A stretch of 64,000 bases of DNA from Candidatus Pelagisphaera phototrophica (lineage in GTDB: Bacteria > Verrucomicrobiota > Verrucomicrobiia > Opitutales > Opitutaceae). The DNA is taken from positions 992,001 to 1,056,000 of the forward strand of contig NZ_CP076039.1 of NCBI RefSeq assembly GCF_014529625.1, read 5' to 3'. Below, piece by piece: positions 10,527 through 20,434 of the stretch (position 1 is its first letter; every line of letters starts with the position of its first letter). The translations under genes and the position numbers were made by a program. The notes under the pieces were generated by a model. It did not search any database, was not told the DNA's origin, and saw only the letters and a list, made by a program, of their open reading frames with translations.

Positions 10527-11987
10527 ATGTTCCCAAAACCCATTAACCTCTTGCCCAAGTTCCTTGTGACTTTGGCGTTGATCTTAACGGTCGCTTTGAC
10601 GGCTGCAGCGGATCGTCCCAATGTGCTTTTTATCGCAACAGACGACATGAATTGCGATTTAGGAAGCTACGGGCACCCACTCGTCAAATCCCCCAATATC
10701 GATCGGCTTGCGGCTCGTGGCGTGAGGTTTGAACACACCTACTCACAAAACCCGGTATGCAATCCTAGCCGGACCTCGTTCATGACGGGTCTTTACCCGG
10801 AACAGACGAATATCAACACCAACGCCGGGCACTTTCGGGAATTTATTCCAGAAGTTGTTACGATGGCCCAGCATTTTCGGAACAACGGATACTATGTAGC
10901 TCGGATTGGAAAAATCTATCATTACGGGGTACCGGATAACATTGGCGAAAATGGTAACGACGATGCCCCTTCTTGGGAGGAAGTTCGCAATCCAATCGGT
11001 GTCGACAAGGTCGTTGAACCGAATCTGAACATAATCGTTCCCGGCAAAAGTCCTGGAGGCACCTTGAGTTGGTTGAAGGTCCCCAGCAAAGACGAGGAAC
11101 ATACGGATGGCATTGGTGCCAGCTACGCGATCGAAATGCTCGAGAAGAACCATCCCGACAAAACAGGACGCCCCTTCTTTTTGGCGATGGGTTTCTATCG
11201 CCCGCACACGCCCTACGTTGCACCTGAGCACTATTTCGATTGGTATCCAAAAGAATCGATCGATCCGGTCATGCTTCACCCAAACGACCGAGATGACATT
11301 CCCAAAGCAGCGTTGCCCGACCGCCCGAATCAGCTCGATCTGACGGTCGATGAGCGAAAGGAGATCATCCAAGCCTACTATGCTTCTATCTCGCTGGTGG
11401 ATTCTCAAGTGGGCCGACTTCTGGACGCGCTGGACGACTTGAAGCTAGCTGAAAATACGGTTGTGGTTTTCGTATCGGATCACGGCTACCATCTGGGAGC
11501 CCATGGATTGTGGCAGAAGAGTGACTTGTTTGAAGGCTCTGCTCGCGTGCCCCTTATAATCGCCTCGCCCTTTGAAGATGCGGCACGTGGTGAGACCACA
11601 AAGTCTTTGACCGAGCTGGTGGATCTCTACCCAACCTTGAGCGAATTGTGTGGGATCAAAGCGCCGCCGCATGTGGCCGGTCGGAGTGTCGTTCCTGTTC
11701 TGCAAAACCCGGGTCAGTCCATACGCGATGAAGCCTACAGTGTGACCGACTGCCGCACGGTCAGGCGTTGGGACAATTCTAATTTTCTAGGACGCTCGAT
11801 TCGAACTGACCGCTACCGGTACACGGAATGGGACGAAGGCTCTTTTGGGGTAGAGCTTTACGACTATGAGCGGGATCCCGAAGAGTTTACCAATTTAGCA
11901 TATAATCCTGAATATGCCGATCTAATGGCCTCGCTAAGGAGAAGGCTACACGAGCGTCAAAGCGAGGCTAACGTTGATCGATTGTAG
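10527..11987 (+). CDS. secreted sulfatase, iduronate-2-sulfatase-like
   Basis: Type I sulfatase that hydrolyses sulfate esters through a formylglycine; exported. It has a signal peptide (LPKFLVTLALILTVALTAAA), then RPNVLFIATDDMN with metal-binding Asp39-Asp40. The maturation signature is Cys78-Asn-Pro-Ser-Arg (CNPSRTSFMTG). The second metal/active-site block is VVFVSDHGYHLGAHGLWQK. The GFYRPHTPYVAPEHYFDWYP segment and GRLLDALDDLKLAENT resemble iduronate-2-sulfatase subfamily members (SulfAtlas S1_7-like, from memory). Length of 486 is normal. Divergent from glcD and followed by the DUF1549/DUF1501 pair. Confidence 0.88.
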   Translation: MFPKPINLLPKFLVTLALILTVALTAAADRPNVLFIATDDMNCDLGSYGHPLVKSPNIDRLAARGVRFEHTYSQNPVCNPSRTSFMTGLYPEQTNINTNAGHFREFIPEVVTMAQHFRNNGYYVARIGKIYHYGVPDNIGENGNDDAPSWEEVRNPIGVDKVVEPNLNIIVPGKSPGGTLSWLKVPSKDEEHTDGIGASYAIEMLEKNHPDKTGRPFFLAMGFYRPHTPYVAPEHYFDWYPKESIDPVMLHPNDRDDIPKAALPDRPNQLDLTVDERKEIIQAYYASISLVDSQVGRLLDALDDLKLAENTVVVFVSDHGYHLGAHGLWQKSDLFEGSARVPLIIASPFEDAARGETTKSLTELVDLYPTLSELCGIKAPPHVAGRSVVPVLQNPGQSIRDEAYSVTDCRTVRRWDNSNFLGRSIRTDRYRYTEWDEGSFGVELYDYERDPEEFTNLAYNPEYADLMASLRRRLHERQSEANVDRL

Positions 11988-12070
11988 AAAACCTCCAGGA
12001 TAGGAACAATGAATTCGCAAGATTGTCAGAGCTCTATTGTTTGATTTTATTAATTACCGCAATTAGTTTT

Positions 12071-14821
12071 ATGATATTTCGCACTTTCGGTTTTCTTGCA
12101 TTGGTCTCGGTACCCGCAACATTCGCTGTCGACTTTGAGAAAGATATTCTCCCGATTTTCGAGGAGCATTGCTTTTCCTGTCACGGACCTAAAAAGCAAA
12201 AGGGAGAAATCCGATTGGATCGGCGAGCCCATCTGTTGCGAGGCGGAGATAGTGGCATCCCGAGTGTGATACCTGGGGATTCTGCGGAAAGCTACCTGAT
12301 CGAGCTTTTCGAGGATCCGGATCCGGAATTTCGGATGCCCTTTGAAGAGGATCCCCTCTCGAGCTCGCAGATTGCGTTGATCGAGGAATGGATCGATGAA
12401 GGTGCAAATTGGCCGGGTCAAATGGACGAGGTGATCGCGGAGGCCGAGGAGTCGGACCATTGGTCTTTTCAACCGGTAGAACGTCCAAAGGTTCCCATCA
12501 TGGAGGCGGCATCGGGAGCGATTGATGCATTTCTTTTGGCGAAGTTGGACGAAAGCGGTCTAACGCCAAACTCGGAAGCAGACGCGCGTTCACTCATAAG
12601 GCGGGCATCCATCATCCTAACGGGACTGCCCCCCGTTTCGGAGAAAGTAACCTTATTCCAACAAGCGTTTGTGGCAAATCCGGATGGGGCTTACGAAGCA
12701 CTCGTAGATGAACTGATGGCTTCTCCCCATTTTGGGGAACGCTGGGCGCAGCATTGGCTGGATGTCATTCGTTGGGCGGAGACGAATGGCTCCGAGGCAA
12801 ATCTCTATCGGAAGAACGCGTGGGTTTACCGCGACTACGTCACGAATGCGTTCAACGAGGACAAGCCGTATGATCAGTTCATTCGAGAGCAGATTGCAGG
12901 GGATTCTTTAGATGCCGGTGAAGCAACAGGCTTTTTGGTGGCGGGTCCTCATGTTCCTGCGGCAACGGTCGGTAGAGAAGAATCTGCTATTCGGCAGGCG
13001 AGGGCGGACCGAATGGACGAGATTATGCAGACCGTGGGGGCATCGATGATGGGTATGACACTCGGGTGTGCGCGTTGTCACAATCACAAGTTTGATCCGA
13101 TAAGTATCACAGATTACTATTCCATGACCGGAGTTTTCCAGGATATCGAGTTTGGCGGACGAACTCCAGAGTTGCCTGAATCCCACCCGAAGCGACTTGC
13201 GGCCAATCCTCTCTGGCAGACAATTGCCGAAAGTAGGGCGATACTAGTGCCAACCGGTAATTGGGAAGAAGACTGGGGCGCCTATCGAGAATTGCATTTT
13301 GAATCTGTAGTTACAGATAGGATACGAGTGACCTTCTTGTCGAAGCGGACTAGGCTCGACGAATTGGAGGTTTTTGGCCCGAAAGAGCCAATGAAGAACT
13401 TTGCCTTGTCGAAATACGGGACTAAAGCAGATGGCCCCGTCCATTTGAGAGGTGATGTCCGGCATGCCGAGTCCTACGTCAATGATGGAGAGTACGGAAC
13501 CATGGTGTGGACAGCGGCGAAAAAGGAGGACAGCGATGAGCAACCCTGGATTCAAATAAACTTGTTAGAGCCGGCCGAGATCAATCGTCTAAGGATGAGC
13601 TCGAATCGGGAATACTATTACGATGTCGACTACTTGAGCATCAACGAATCCATAGGTTTCGATGATTATCGACTGGAAGCCTTGAGCCCCTCAGGTGAAT
13701 GGATTGAATTGGCCGCGATTCAAAAGATAAAGCAGGCGGACAGGGAGAATCCCAAGCGCCAGGAGGCACTAGCGGCAATCTCAGAAGCGATTTCCCAGCT
13801 CGAAGAGGTGGGTCCAAAGGTTAGCTTTGTGGGCCGGTTTATTGATCCAGCTACCACTCGCGTTCTTAGTAGAGGCAGTCCGGAGAATCCGCGCAATGAA
13901 GTCTCGCCAGCGGCTCCGCTTATTCTCGGGGGTGACTTGGGCCTAGATTCGAGCTTTACGGGAAGTGAGCGCCGCACTCGGTTTGCGGAATGGGTTGCTA
14001 GCCCGGAAAATCCACTCACGTCACGTGTCATGGTAAATCGGATATGGCACCATATTTTTGGAATGGGGATCGTTCCAACGACGAGCGACTTTGGTAAAGC
14101 GGGAATGACACCGAGCCACCCTGAACTTTTAGATTGGCTCGCATCGGAGTTCGAAGAGCCCACGGTTACGGATGGAGAGCCTTGGTCAATGAAGTCGATG
14201 ATTCGACTGATTGTGATGTCTGATGCGTTCCGACGGTCCAGTGCTCCAAGTGAAGAGAGTCTTGTAGTAGATGCGGGGGCCAGTCTGCTGTGGCGTTTTC
14301 CTCCGCGACGTGTTGAAGCAGAAGTCATTCGCGATGGGGTGCTGCTTGCGTCTGGGAAGTTGGATACATCTGTTGGTGGGCCAAGCTTTCGGATTCACAA
14401 CGTAAAGAAAACCTACGCCCAATGGGAAGTAGTGAACAATTACGGACCTGATACCTGGCGTCGCATGCTTTATCAGGAACGGATGCGACGGGTGGATGAC
14501 CAAATATTTACCGCGTTCGACTTTCCGGATTGTGGACAGGTTCGAGCAATGCGTCCTGTATCTACTACTCCATTACAGGCACTAAACTTGCTCAATAGTC
14601 CCTTTGTTCGGGAACAGGCGGAACAGCTTGCGAGCCGAGTGAAAAAAGAAGCATCCAGCGACGATACAGAAGGGCAAATTCGTCGAAGCTTTCAAATACT
14701 GCTTAATCGCGAACCCGATCGAGAGGAACTCGCGGCTTGCAAGGAAGTCGTCAAAGAAACGAGTCTGGCACTGGTTTGTCGCACACTTATCAACTCAAAC
14801 GAATTCGCCTTCCTTCCTTAA
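12071..14821 (+). CDS. PSCyt1-DUF1549-DUF1553 secreted protein with inserted discoidin-like domain
   Basis: Large exported protein (about 916 residues) typical of Planctomycetes and Verrucomicrobia; its exact biochemical role is unknown. Order: signal peptide (IFRTFGFLALVSVPATFAV); planctomycete cytochrome c domain with haem motif CFSCHG near residue 37; DUF1549 (ending near MGMTLGCARCHNHKFDPI, a second CxxCH); a central region with F5/8 type C-like features (VTFLSKRTRLDELEVFGP, PWIQINLLEPAEINRLRMSS); and DUF1553 (VNRIWHHIFGMGIV, RAMRPVSTTPLQALNLLNSP). I prefer the ATG at 12071 because it starts the signal peptide; an in-frame TTG lies upstream. The partner DUF1501 gene starts 15 bp downstream. 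Confidence 0.88.
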   Translation: MIFRTFGFLALVSVPATFAVDFEKDILPIFEEHCFSCHGPKKQKGEIRLDRRAHLLRGGDSGIPSVIPGDSAESYLIELFEDPDPEFRMPFEEDPLSSSQIALIEEWIDEGANWPGQMDEVIAEAEESDHWSFQPVERPKVPIMEAASGAIDAFLLAKLDESGLTPNSEADARSLIRRASIILTGLPPVSEKVTLFQQAFVANPDGAYEALVDELMASPHFGERWAQHWLDVIRWAETNGSEANLYRKNAWVYRDYVTNAFNEDKPYDQFIREQIAGDSLDAGEATGFLVAGPHVPAATVGREESAIRQARADRMDEIMQTVGASMMGMTLGCARCHNHKFDPISITDYYSMTGVFQDIEFGGRTPELPESHPKRLAANPLWQTIAESRAILVPTGNWEEDWGAYRELHFESVVTDRIRVTFLSKRTRLDELEVFGPKEPMKNFALSKYGTKADGPVHLRGDVRHAESYVNDGEYGTMVWTAAKKEDSDEQPWIQINLLEPAEINRLRMSSNREYYYDVDYLSINESIGFDDYRLEALSPSGEWIELAAIQKIKQADRENPKRQEALAAISEAISQLEEVGPKVSFVGRFIDPATTRVLSRGSPENPRNEVSPAAPLILGGDLGLDSSFTGSERRTRFAEWVASPENPLTSRVMVNRIWHHIFGMGIVPTTSDFGKAGMTPSHPELLDWLASEFEEPTVTDGEPWSMKSMIRLIVMSDAFRRSSAPSEESLVVDAGASLLWRFPPRRVEAEVIRDGVLLASGKLDTSVGGPSFRIHNVKKTYAQWEVVNNYGPDTWRRMLYQERMRRVDDQIFTAFDFPDCGQVRAMRPVSTTPLQALNLLNSPFVREQAEQLASRVKKEASSDDTEGQIRRSFQILLNREPDREELAACKEVVKETSLALVCRTLINSNEFAFLP

Positions 14822-14836
14822 GCTAATTTTTAGACA

Positions 14837-16342
14837 ATGGACAATCGAGCTGAATATATTTCTTCACATGGTCAGTCGCTATTAAACCGGCGGGACTTTC
14901 TGCGTCAAAGCGGAATGACCTTAGGTGGAATCGCCTTAACCCAATTACTCGCCCAAGACGGGCTCCTGGCCTCAGACGCCCAGACCTTTAGCGGGAAAGC
15001 TCCGATTCGACCCTACATCGATCCGGACAACCCGTATCTCCCCCGTTCTCCTCACTTCGCTTCTGAGGCGAAACAGGTTTTGGTTATATACTGCCCTGGA
15101 GCGGTGAGCCACGTCGACACGTTTGATTATAAACCCGAGCTGATCAAATTTCATGGGCAAAAACCGCCTGGAATGCCTGCGGTTACGTTTGAAGGACCAT
15201 CTGGGAACATTGCCAAGCCGTTCTGGGACTTTAAGCCTCGTGGGAAAAGCGGCAAGATGGTTTCGGATTTGTTGCCTAACCTGGGAGGGCTTGTGGACGA
15301 CTTTAGTTTTTTTCACTCGCTCCACACACAAACGAGTGCGCACCCGCAAGGTGAGAATTTTTTCAATACAGGTTTTACGATGGAAGGGTTTCCTTCATTC
15401 GGGGGTTGGGTAACCTATGCTTTGGGCACTGAGAACCAGGAATTACCCGCCTTCGTAGCGATTAACGACCCGCGTGGATTAGCTCGGTCGGGTAAGAATA
15501 ATTTCGGAAGCGGTTTTCTACCGGCAGCCTATCAAGGAACGGATTTTAATGCGAAAAATCCTCCCTCTAATCTTGCCCGTCCAGATAAGTACACAGAAAA
15601 GGATGACAAGGCGACGGTTGATCTTTTAAATCGGTTGAACGCAAAACACCTCGAGCAGTTTCCGAACGATGCCGATTTAGCGGCCCGCATTGCTAGCTAT
15701 GAATTGGCGGGTAAGATGCAGGTTTCTGTTCCGAATGTTATGGATATCGCAGGAGAGCCTGAGAGTATCCACAAGGAGTATGGAACGGATACGGGTACGG
15801 ATTTGAAGCGCGAGTATGCTAAGAATTGTATCCTCGCTCGCAGACTGGTGGAAAAGGGAGTCCGTGTGGTTCAGCTCTTCAATGGCAGCGATCCCTCAGG
15901 TGGAAATGGAATCACTAATTGGGACTCGCACAGTAACATACACAAGACCCACGCTATGCAGGCAGAGATCATGGACCAGCCTACTGCGGCTCTAATCAAT
16001 GACATGAAGCGTCGCGGACTTCTCGATCAAACCCTCATTGTTTGGGCGACTGAGTTTGGTCGTATGCCATTCTTACAGGCCAATGGAACCGGTCGCGACC
16101 ATAATCCAGATGCGTTCACCTGTTTCTTGGCCGGTGCTGGAGTTAAGAAAGGCTTCAGTTATGGCGAGAGTGACGAGTTCGGTTTCAAAGCTGCTGTGGA
16201 TCCGGTAAGTGTTTATGACTTCAATGCGACCATCCTGCATCTCATGGGCCTCGACCATGAACGCCTAACCTATTATCACAATGGCCTCGAGCGTCGATTG
16301 ACGAACGTGCATGGACATGTGGTGAAGGAAATTTTGGCGTAG
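14837..16342 (+). CDS. DUF1501 protein, Tat-exported
   Basis: Alkaline-phosphatase-superfamily-like protein of unknown activity, almost always encoded beside DUF1549/DUF1553 proteins. The N-terminus carries a twin-arginine signal (NRRDFLRQSGMTLGGIALTQ). Conserved blocks: KQVLVIYCPGAVSHVDTFDY, GLVDDFSFFHSLHTQTSAHP, TLIVWATEFGRMPF, GRDHNPDAFTCFLAG and DFNATILHLMGLDHERLTY. Length of 501 is normal. Likely co-transcribed with the upstream gene. Its clustering with sulfatases points to periplasmic polysaccharide processing, but that is contextual inference. Confidence 0.88.
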   Translation: MDNRAEYISSHGQSLLNRRDFLRQSGMTLGGIALTQLLAQDGLLASDAQTFSGKAPIRPYIDPDNPYLPRSPHFASEAKQVLVIYCPGAVSHVDTFDYKPELIKFHGQKPPGMPAVTFEGPSGNIAKPFWDFKPRGKSGKMVSDLLPNLGGLVDDFSFFHSLHTQTSAHPQGENFFNTGFTMEGFPSFGGWVTYALGTENQELPAFVAINDPRGLARSGKNNFGSGFLPAAYQGTDFNAKNPPSNLARPDKYTEKDDKATVDLLNRLNAKHLEQFPNDADLAARIASYELAGKMQVSVPNVMDIAGEPESIHKEYGTDTGTDLKREYAKNCILARRLVEKGVRVVQLFNGSDPSGGNGITNWDSHSNIHKTHAMQAEIMDQPTAALINDMKRRGLLDQTLIVWATEFGRMPFLQANGTGRDHNPDAFTCFLAGAGVKKGFSYGESDEFGFKAAVDPVSVYDFNATILHLMGLDHERLTYYHNGLERRLTNVHGHVVKEILA

Positions 16343-16414
16343 GTGGAGCTAAATTGTCACTAGCAGTGGCGTTGCTGGCGGCGACCGTATTGGATACTAT
16401 TAGATTATCGCAGG

Positions 16415-16439
16415 GCCAGCGCTCGTGCTGGCTCTACAA
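16415..16439. repeat. REP-like palindrome
   Basis: GCCAGC (16415-16420) and GCTGGC (16426-16431) with a 6-nt loop, followed by TCTACAAG. The stem with a pyrimidine-rich TCTACA tail is REP-like. It lies in the 283-bp spacer between the DUF1501 gene and the aldo/keto reductase. Confidence 0.45.
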
Positions 16440-16625
16440 GAACTCGGTCGCTGCCCCCTGCTTGTTTTCGAGTTTGCGAACCGGGCGGTTGTCGTTATAT
16501 CTCTTGTTTGCATGAGATCTCGTTTGTTTCCCTTTTTTGTTCGCTTTGGGGGTTATGCGTGTTGTGTTCTCGATATGAAAAGCTCCTTCCATGAGGAATT
16601 TTATAACGAGTTTAGATGACAAGAA

Positions 16626-17534
16626 ATGAGCGAAAATAGTGACCACCTACGTTATGATCTTGGCGACTTCGCCTACGGTACCTGGCGCATCCTCGATGGC
16701 GAGCAACCCCCTTCTTGCGAAGCGTTGGTTCGGCGGTTTCACAAGTGTCTGGAAAATAGTATCAATACTATAGATACGGCAGAAATTTATGGAGGTTACC
16801 ATGTCGAGGAAGCTGTGGGTAATACTTTGAAGTCTGACCCAGAGCTACTCAACCGATTTAAGATTGTTACGAAAGCGGGGATAAATGTTCCTTCGTTAGA
16901 AAAGTCCCATGCGTCGATTCCACAGTACGACGCGTCGAGCAAAAACCTCGTTCATTGCGCGGAAAAATCTCTCCGATTGCTGGGGATCGACACGATCGAT
17001 CTCTTTCTGGTGCACCGGCCTGATTGGTTGACCCATCCTGAGGATATTGCTCGTGGGTTGCAGCAACTTCTCGATGAAGGAAAAGTTAGAAAAGTCGGTG
17101 TATCCAATTACACGATATATCAATTAGAAACGTTGGACCAGCTGATGGATGGAAAGCTCGCAACCAATCAGGTTGAGTTTAGCCCACTATGCATGGACCC
17201 GCTCTACGATGGGTCTTTTGACCAGTGTCTGCAGAAAAAGGTGCGCCCCATGGCTTGGTCGCCTCTAGGGGGAGGGGCCCTTTTTAGCGGAAAAGGTGGA
17301 GCTCCGAAGCGACTAAGGGACAAGTTGACCGAGCTATCGCCAAAATATGGAGAGGCTCCCTTGGATGCCCTGGTCTATGCGTGGGTCTTGGCTGTTCCCG
17401 CTAACCCGACTGTTATCCTTGGAACGAACAAAATCGACCGAATTGTCAGCGGCGCCAAAGGAGGAGCGATCCAATTAGAACGCGAAGACTGGTACGCGAT
17501 CTGGGAGGCAGCTAAAGGCCAGTCGGTACCGTGA
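16626..17534 (+). CDS. aldo/keto reductase
   Basis: NADPH-dependent oxidoreductase of the AKR TIM-barrel family (302 residues), closest in style to YdhF-type reductases. The catalytic tetrad can be placed: Asp50 and Tyr55 in IDTAEIYGGYHVEEAVG, Lys83 in IVTKAGIN, and His130 in IDLFLVHRPDW. GKVRKVGVSNYTIYQLETL and the C-terminal PTVILGTNKIDRI cofactor segment are also present. No signal peptide, so cytosolic. It sits between polysaccharide-related genes and may reduce a sugar aldehyde or ketone; the substrate is unknown. Confidence 0.88.
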   Translation: MSENSDHLRYDLGDFAYGTWRILDGEQPPSCEALVRRFHKCLENSINTIDTAEIYGGYHVEEAVGNTLKSDPELLNRFKIVTKAGINVPSLEKSHASIPQYDASSKNLVHCAEKSLRLLGIDTIDLFLVHRPDWLTHPEDIARGLQQLLDEGKVRKVGVSNYTIYQLETLDQLMDGKLATNQVEFSPLCMDPLYDGSFDQCLQKKVRPMAWSPLGGGALFSGKGGAPKRLRDKLTELSPKYGEAPLDALVYAWVLAVPANPTVILGTNKIDRIVSGAKGGAIQLEREDWYAIWEAAKGQSVP

Positions 17535-17585
17535 TTGCAGAGTAGGTTCTGTTTCTAGTTTTTTCAGAGGTTTGGTATCGTGGGT

Positions 17586-17690
17586 AGAGCTCGACGGTCC
17601 GTCGAGCCGTAGCCTGGGTCCCATCTCCCACATCATCCCCAAACCTTAGCTCGACCTCTTCGGTTCGCCGGGCCGTCGAAGCCCTACCTT
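17586..17690. repeat. inverted pair of REP-like units (BIME-like)
   Basis: The first unit contains a perfect 9-bp palindrome, GCTCGACGG (17589-17597), T, CCGTCGAGC (17599-17607), preceded by GGTA. Read on the opposite strand, the second unit (about 17661-17688) gives GGTAGGGCTTCGACGG followed by CCCGGCGAACC, the same arrangement with a few changes. Two units head to head in one intergenic spacer form a BIME-like arrangement. Confidence 0.55.
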
Positions 17691-17792
17691 TGCGACTTCC
17701 CAATGGAAAAATGATCTAGGTGCGTCATTTTAGAGACAGGGTTGATCTCTTTTGAGGATTGATTCGACGGGTGAAAACCTTACGATTTAGCT

Positions 17793-19232
17793 ATGGTAAA
17801 GTTTCGTTCTCTCACCCTTTCGTTATCAGTAGCTCTTACCATTGGGTTCCTTGCTTCCCTCTCTAGAGCTCAGTCCGATCGGCCCAATATCCTCTTCGCC
17901 ATTGCGGATGATTGGGGCTGGCCGCATACGAGTGCATACGGGGACAGTGTCGTCAAAACGCCCACTTTCGATAGTATTGCAGCGAATGGCGTTTTATTTA
18001 CCAACGCCTTTATTTCCTCACCCTCGTGCACTCCTTCACGGAATGCGATTCTCACGGGCCAGTATCATTGGCGTTTAAAAGAGGGAGGCAATCTCTGGAG
18101 TAATTATCCGGAAGGTTTTCCCACTTACGTTCAAGCCCTGAAAGAGGCGGGCTACTTTGTCGGGTCGTATCGAAAGGCGTTCGGCCCAGGATCCGATCAC
18201 GGAAAAGAGGTCGCTGGCAAGAAATTCCAGGGCTTGGACCAGTTTCTTAAGGAACGTCCCAAGGACCAGCCCTTCTGTTTCTGGTTTGGGACCTCGGATC
18301 CCCATCGGTCTTACAAGTGGCAATCTGGGTTGCGCTCGGGTATGAAATTGGAAGACGTGGAGGTGCCCCCGTTCTATCCTGACTCGGAAACGATCCGCAC
18401 TGACATTCTAGACTATTATTGGGAGGTGCAGCGTTTTGATCGTCAGGTCGGAGAAGCCCTGTCCTTGCTAGAGGAAAAAGGGGAATTGGAAAATACTATT
18501 GTGGTGATGACCGGTGATCATGGCTGGCCTTTTCCGCGCGGGAAATCGAATTTGTATGACTATGGGGCCCGGGTTCCTCTAGCTGTGAAGTGGAATAAAT
18601 CGATTCCTGAAAACCGAGTTGTGAGCGACTTTGTTAGCACCACAGATCTAGCACCGACCTTTTTGGAAGCGGCGGGATTAAGGGCGTTGAAAGGAACAAC
18701 GGGTCGATCTCTGCTTTCAATTTTGAGGTCTGGCAAACAGGGTCGCGTTGAGACAGATCGGGATTATGTTTTAACGGGAAAGGAGCGGCATACGCTAGCT
18801 CAGATGGACCACCCCGGTGGTACGCCCATGCGAGCCATTCGCACGGATGATTTTTTATACATCCATAATTTCAAACCCGAGCGGTGGCCCGCGGGGCACC
18901 CCGATGGCAGCTACAACGGCCCCATATTTATGGATATTGATGCGAGCCCGACTAAGTCCTACATCATAGACCACAAGGATGATCCGGATATGGAGATTTA
19001 TTATCAACTATCGTTTGGTTTGCGGCCGGCCGACGAACTTTACGATATTCGCCTCGATCCTTACCAAATGCACAATGTAGCAGATCGTCCTGAATACGCG
19101 GATACGATGAAGCGTTTGAAATCAAAGCTTTTCAGAGAGCTCAAGGAATCAGAAGACCCACGAGTGCTCGGCGGGGGTGACGCGTTCGACAGTTATGAGT
19201 ATCTCGGTCGATTGAGACGTAAAGTGGAGTAG
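17793..19232 (+). CDS. secreted sulfatase, heparan N-sulfatase-like
   Basis: Exported type I sulfatase (479 residues). Signal peptide (SLTLSLSVALTIGFLASLSRA), then RPNILFAIADDWGWPH with the metal-binding Asp pair. The formylglycine signature is Cys79-Thr-Pro-Ser-Arg in SCTPSRNAILTGQYHWRL. FCFWFGTSDPHRSYKWQSG and VVMTGDHGWPFPRGKSNLYDYG resemble the N-sulfoglucosamine sulfohydrolase (SGSH) subfamily. The C-terminus (LYDIRLDPYQMHNVA) is complete. The following propeller gene is on the same strand about 90 bp downstream. Confidence 0.87.
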   Translation: MVKFRSLTLSLSVALTIGFLASLSRAQSDRPNILFAIADDWGWPHTSAYGDSVVKTPTFDSIAANGVLFTNAFISSPSCTPSRNAILTGQYHWRLKEGGNLWSNYPEGFPTYVQALKEAGYFVGSYRKAFGPGSDHGKEVAGKKFQGLDQFLKERPKDQPFCFWFGTSDPHRSYKWQSGLRSGMKLEDVEVPPFYPDSETIRTDILDYYWEVQRFDRQVGEALSLLEEKGELENTIVVMTGDHGWPFPRGKSNLYDYGARVPLAVKWNKSIPENRVVSDFVSTTDLAPTFLEAAGLRALKGTTGRSLLSILRSGKQGRVETDRDYVLTGKERHTLAQMDHPGGTPMRAIRTDDFLYIHNFKPERWPAGHPDGSYNGPIFMDIDASPTKSYIIDHKDDPDMEIYYQLSFGLRPADELYDIRLDPYQMHNVADRPEYADTMKRLKSKLFRELKESEDPRVLGGGDAFDSYEYLGRLRRKVE

Positions 19233-19320
19233 ATGAGATATTTAACCAGGGATGACACGGATATCACAGATTATAAAATTTTGAAATCACCTATTGGTCC
19301 TCGCCAAATCCACTAACAAT

Positions 19321-20265
19321 ATGCCTCAAAATAGAGAATATAAGTTCCTCTTTGGTCATAACTCTAGTAGGATTTTCGTATTGATTGTTACCGTTTTACT
19401 TTTCGCAAGTTCTTCGTGGAGTCATCAAAAAAGTGAATACGGAATACGGCATTCGGTTGTCATTAGTGGACCCAAGACATTTGAATTTAACGAAAACGAC
19501 GAGATTGTTTGGGAGTTCGATGGTCGTTCCAAAGACATATCGAAGCTAGACAGTGGGAACTACCTTGTGACCTACCGTGACCAGGTGATCGAATTAGACC
19601 CCAGCAAGAAAACGGTTTGGAGCTATACTCAATTGATTAATGCAGAGATCATGAGTGCCCAACGTCTTACTGACGGGAATACACTCGTGACAGAGCTTGG
19701 CGAGCACCCACGACTCGTAGAAGTAGATCAGGGATCAAAGGTAACGGCCATAATACCGATCCAGCCTGAGACAGACAATATCCATATGCAGACGCGTATG
19801 GGTCGAAAGCTGTCAAGTGGGAATTATTTGGTTCCACACCGAATTATGCCCTTTGCCAAGGAGTATGACGGGAGAGGCAACGTGGTTCGCACGTTTCGCG
19901 TCGATCTTCCGGAATTGGGGGGAGCTGAAGCTAAAAACGGGACGTTCGCCGCAGTGCGTCTGGATGATGGATCGACCGTCGTTACATGTGCTTCTGGGAA
20001 TAGAATGGTAATCTTTGATTCTAACGGAAAACTCGTATGGCACCTTTCGAGCGAGGAGTTGGGTGGAATCCTTAATGATGTATGTGGGCTGCAAGTACTG
20101 AAGAGTGGAAACTTTGTCGTGTCTTGTTATGGGAACCAGGCAGAGGATGGACTAAAGTTGATTGAGATTACGCCCGACAAAAAGATCGTTTGGACGTACC
20201 AGAACCAGACTGTTAAGTATGTCCACAATCTTCACGTACTATCGACTAACGGACAGCCTGAGTAG
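19321..20265 (+). CDS. exported PQQ-like/ASST-like beta-propeller protein
   Basis: About 314 residues. The ATG at 19321 begins a signal-type N-terminus with hydrophobic stretch IFVLIVTVLLFASSSW. Repeats of the type DEIVWEFDGRSKDISKLDSG, KKTVWSYTQL, GKLVWHLSSEELGG and KKIVWTYQNQ mark a propeller of the PQQ-like/arylsulfotransferase-like superfamily. No catalytic residues can be assigned. It lies between a sulfatase and a dehydratase. The protein ends abruptly after HVLSTNGQPE, so a short C-terminal truncation is possible. Confidence 0.65.
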   Translation: MPQNREYKFLFGHNSSRIFVLIVTVLLFASSSWSHQKSEYGIRHSVVISGPKTFEFNENDEIVWEFDGRSKDISKLDSGNYLVTYRDQVIELDPSKKTVWSYTQLINAEIMSAQRLTDGNTLVTELGEHPRLVEVDQGSKVTAIIPIQPETDNIHMQTRMGRKLSSGNYLVPHRIMPFAKEYDGRGNVVRTFRVDLPELGGAEAKNGTFAAVRLDDGSTVVTCASGNRMVIFDSNGKLVWHLSSEELGGILNDVCGLQVLKSGNFVVSCYGNQAEDGLKLIEITPDKKIVWTYQNQTVKYVHNLHVLSTNGQPE

Positions 20266-20434
20266 CCTGATAGAAAAGGGCTTCATCTAATTGGAAGCAT
20301 TCGTTTGGATAGTTGCGGATGAAGTAATCTAGGTTTTTGTCGAATTGATTCGATACTTTCGGAAAAAGGATCTAGGTAGTCTCTCGTTCACCTTTTGCTA
20401 CCCTTTGACCAATCCAAACGGAAGGAGCCTCATT

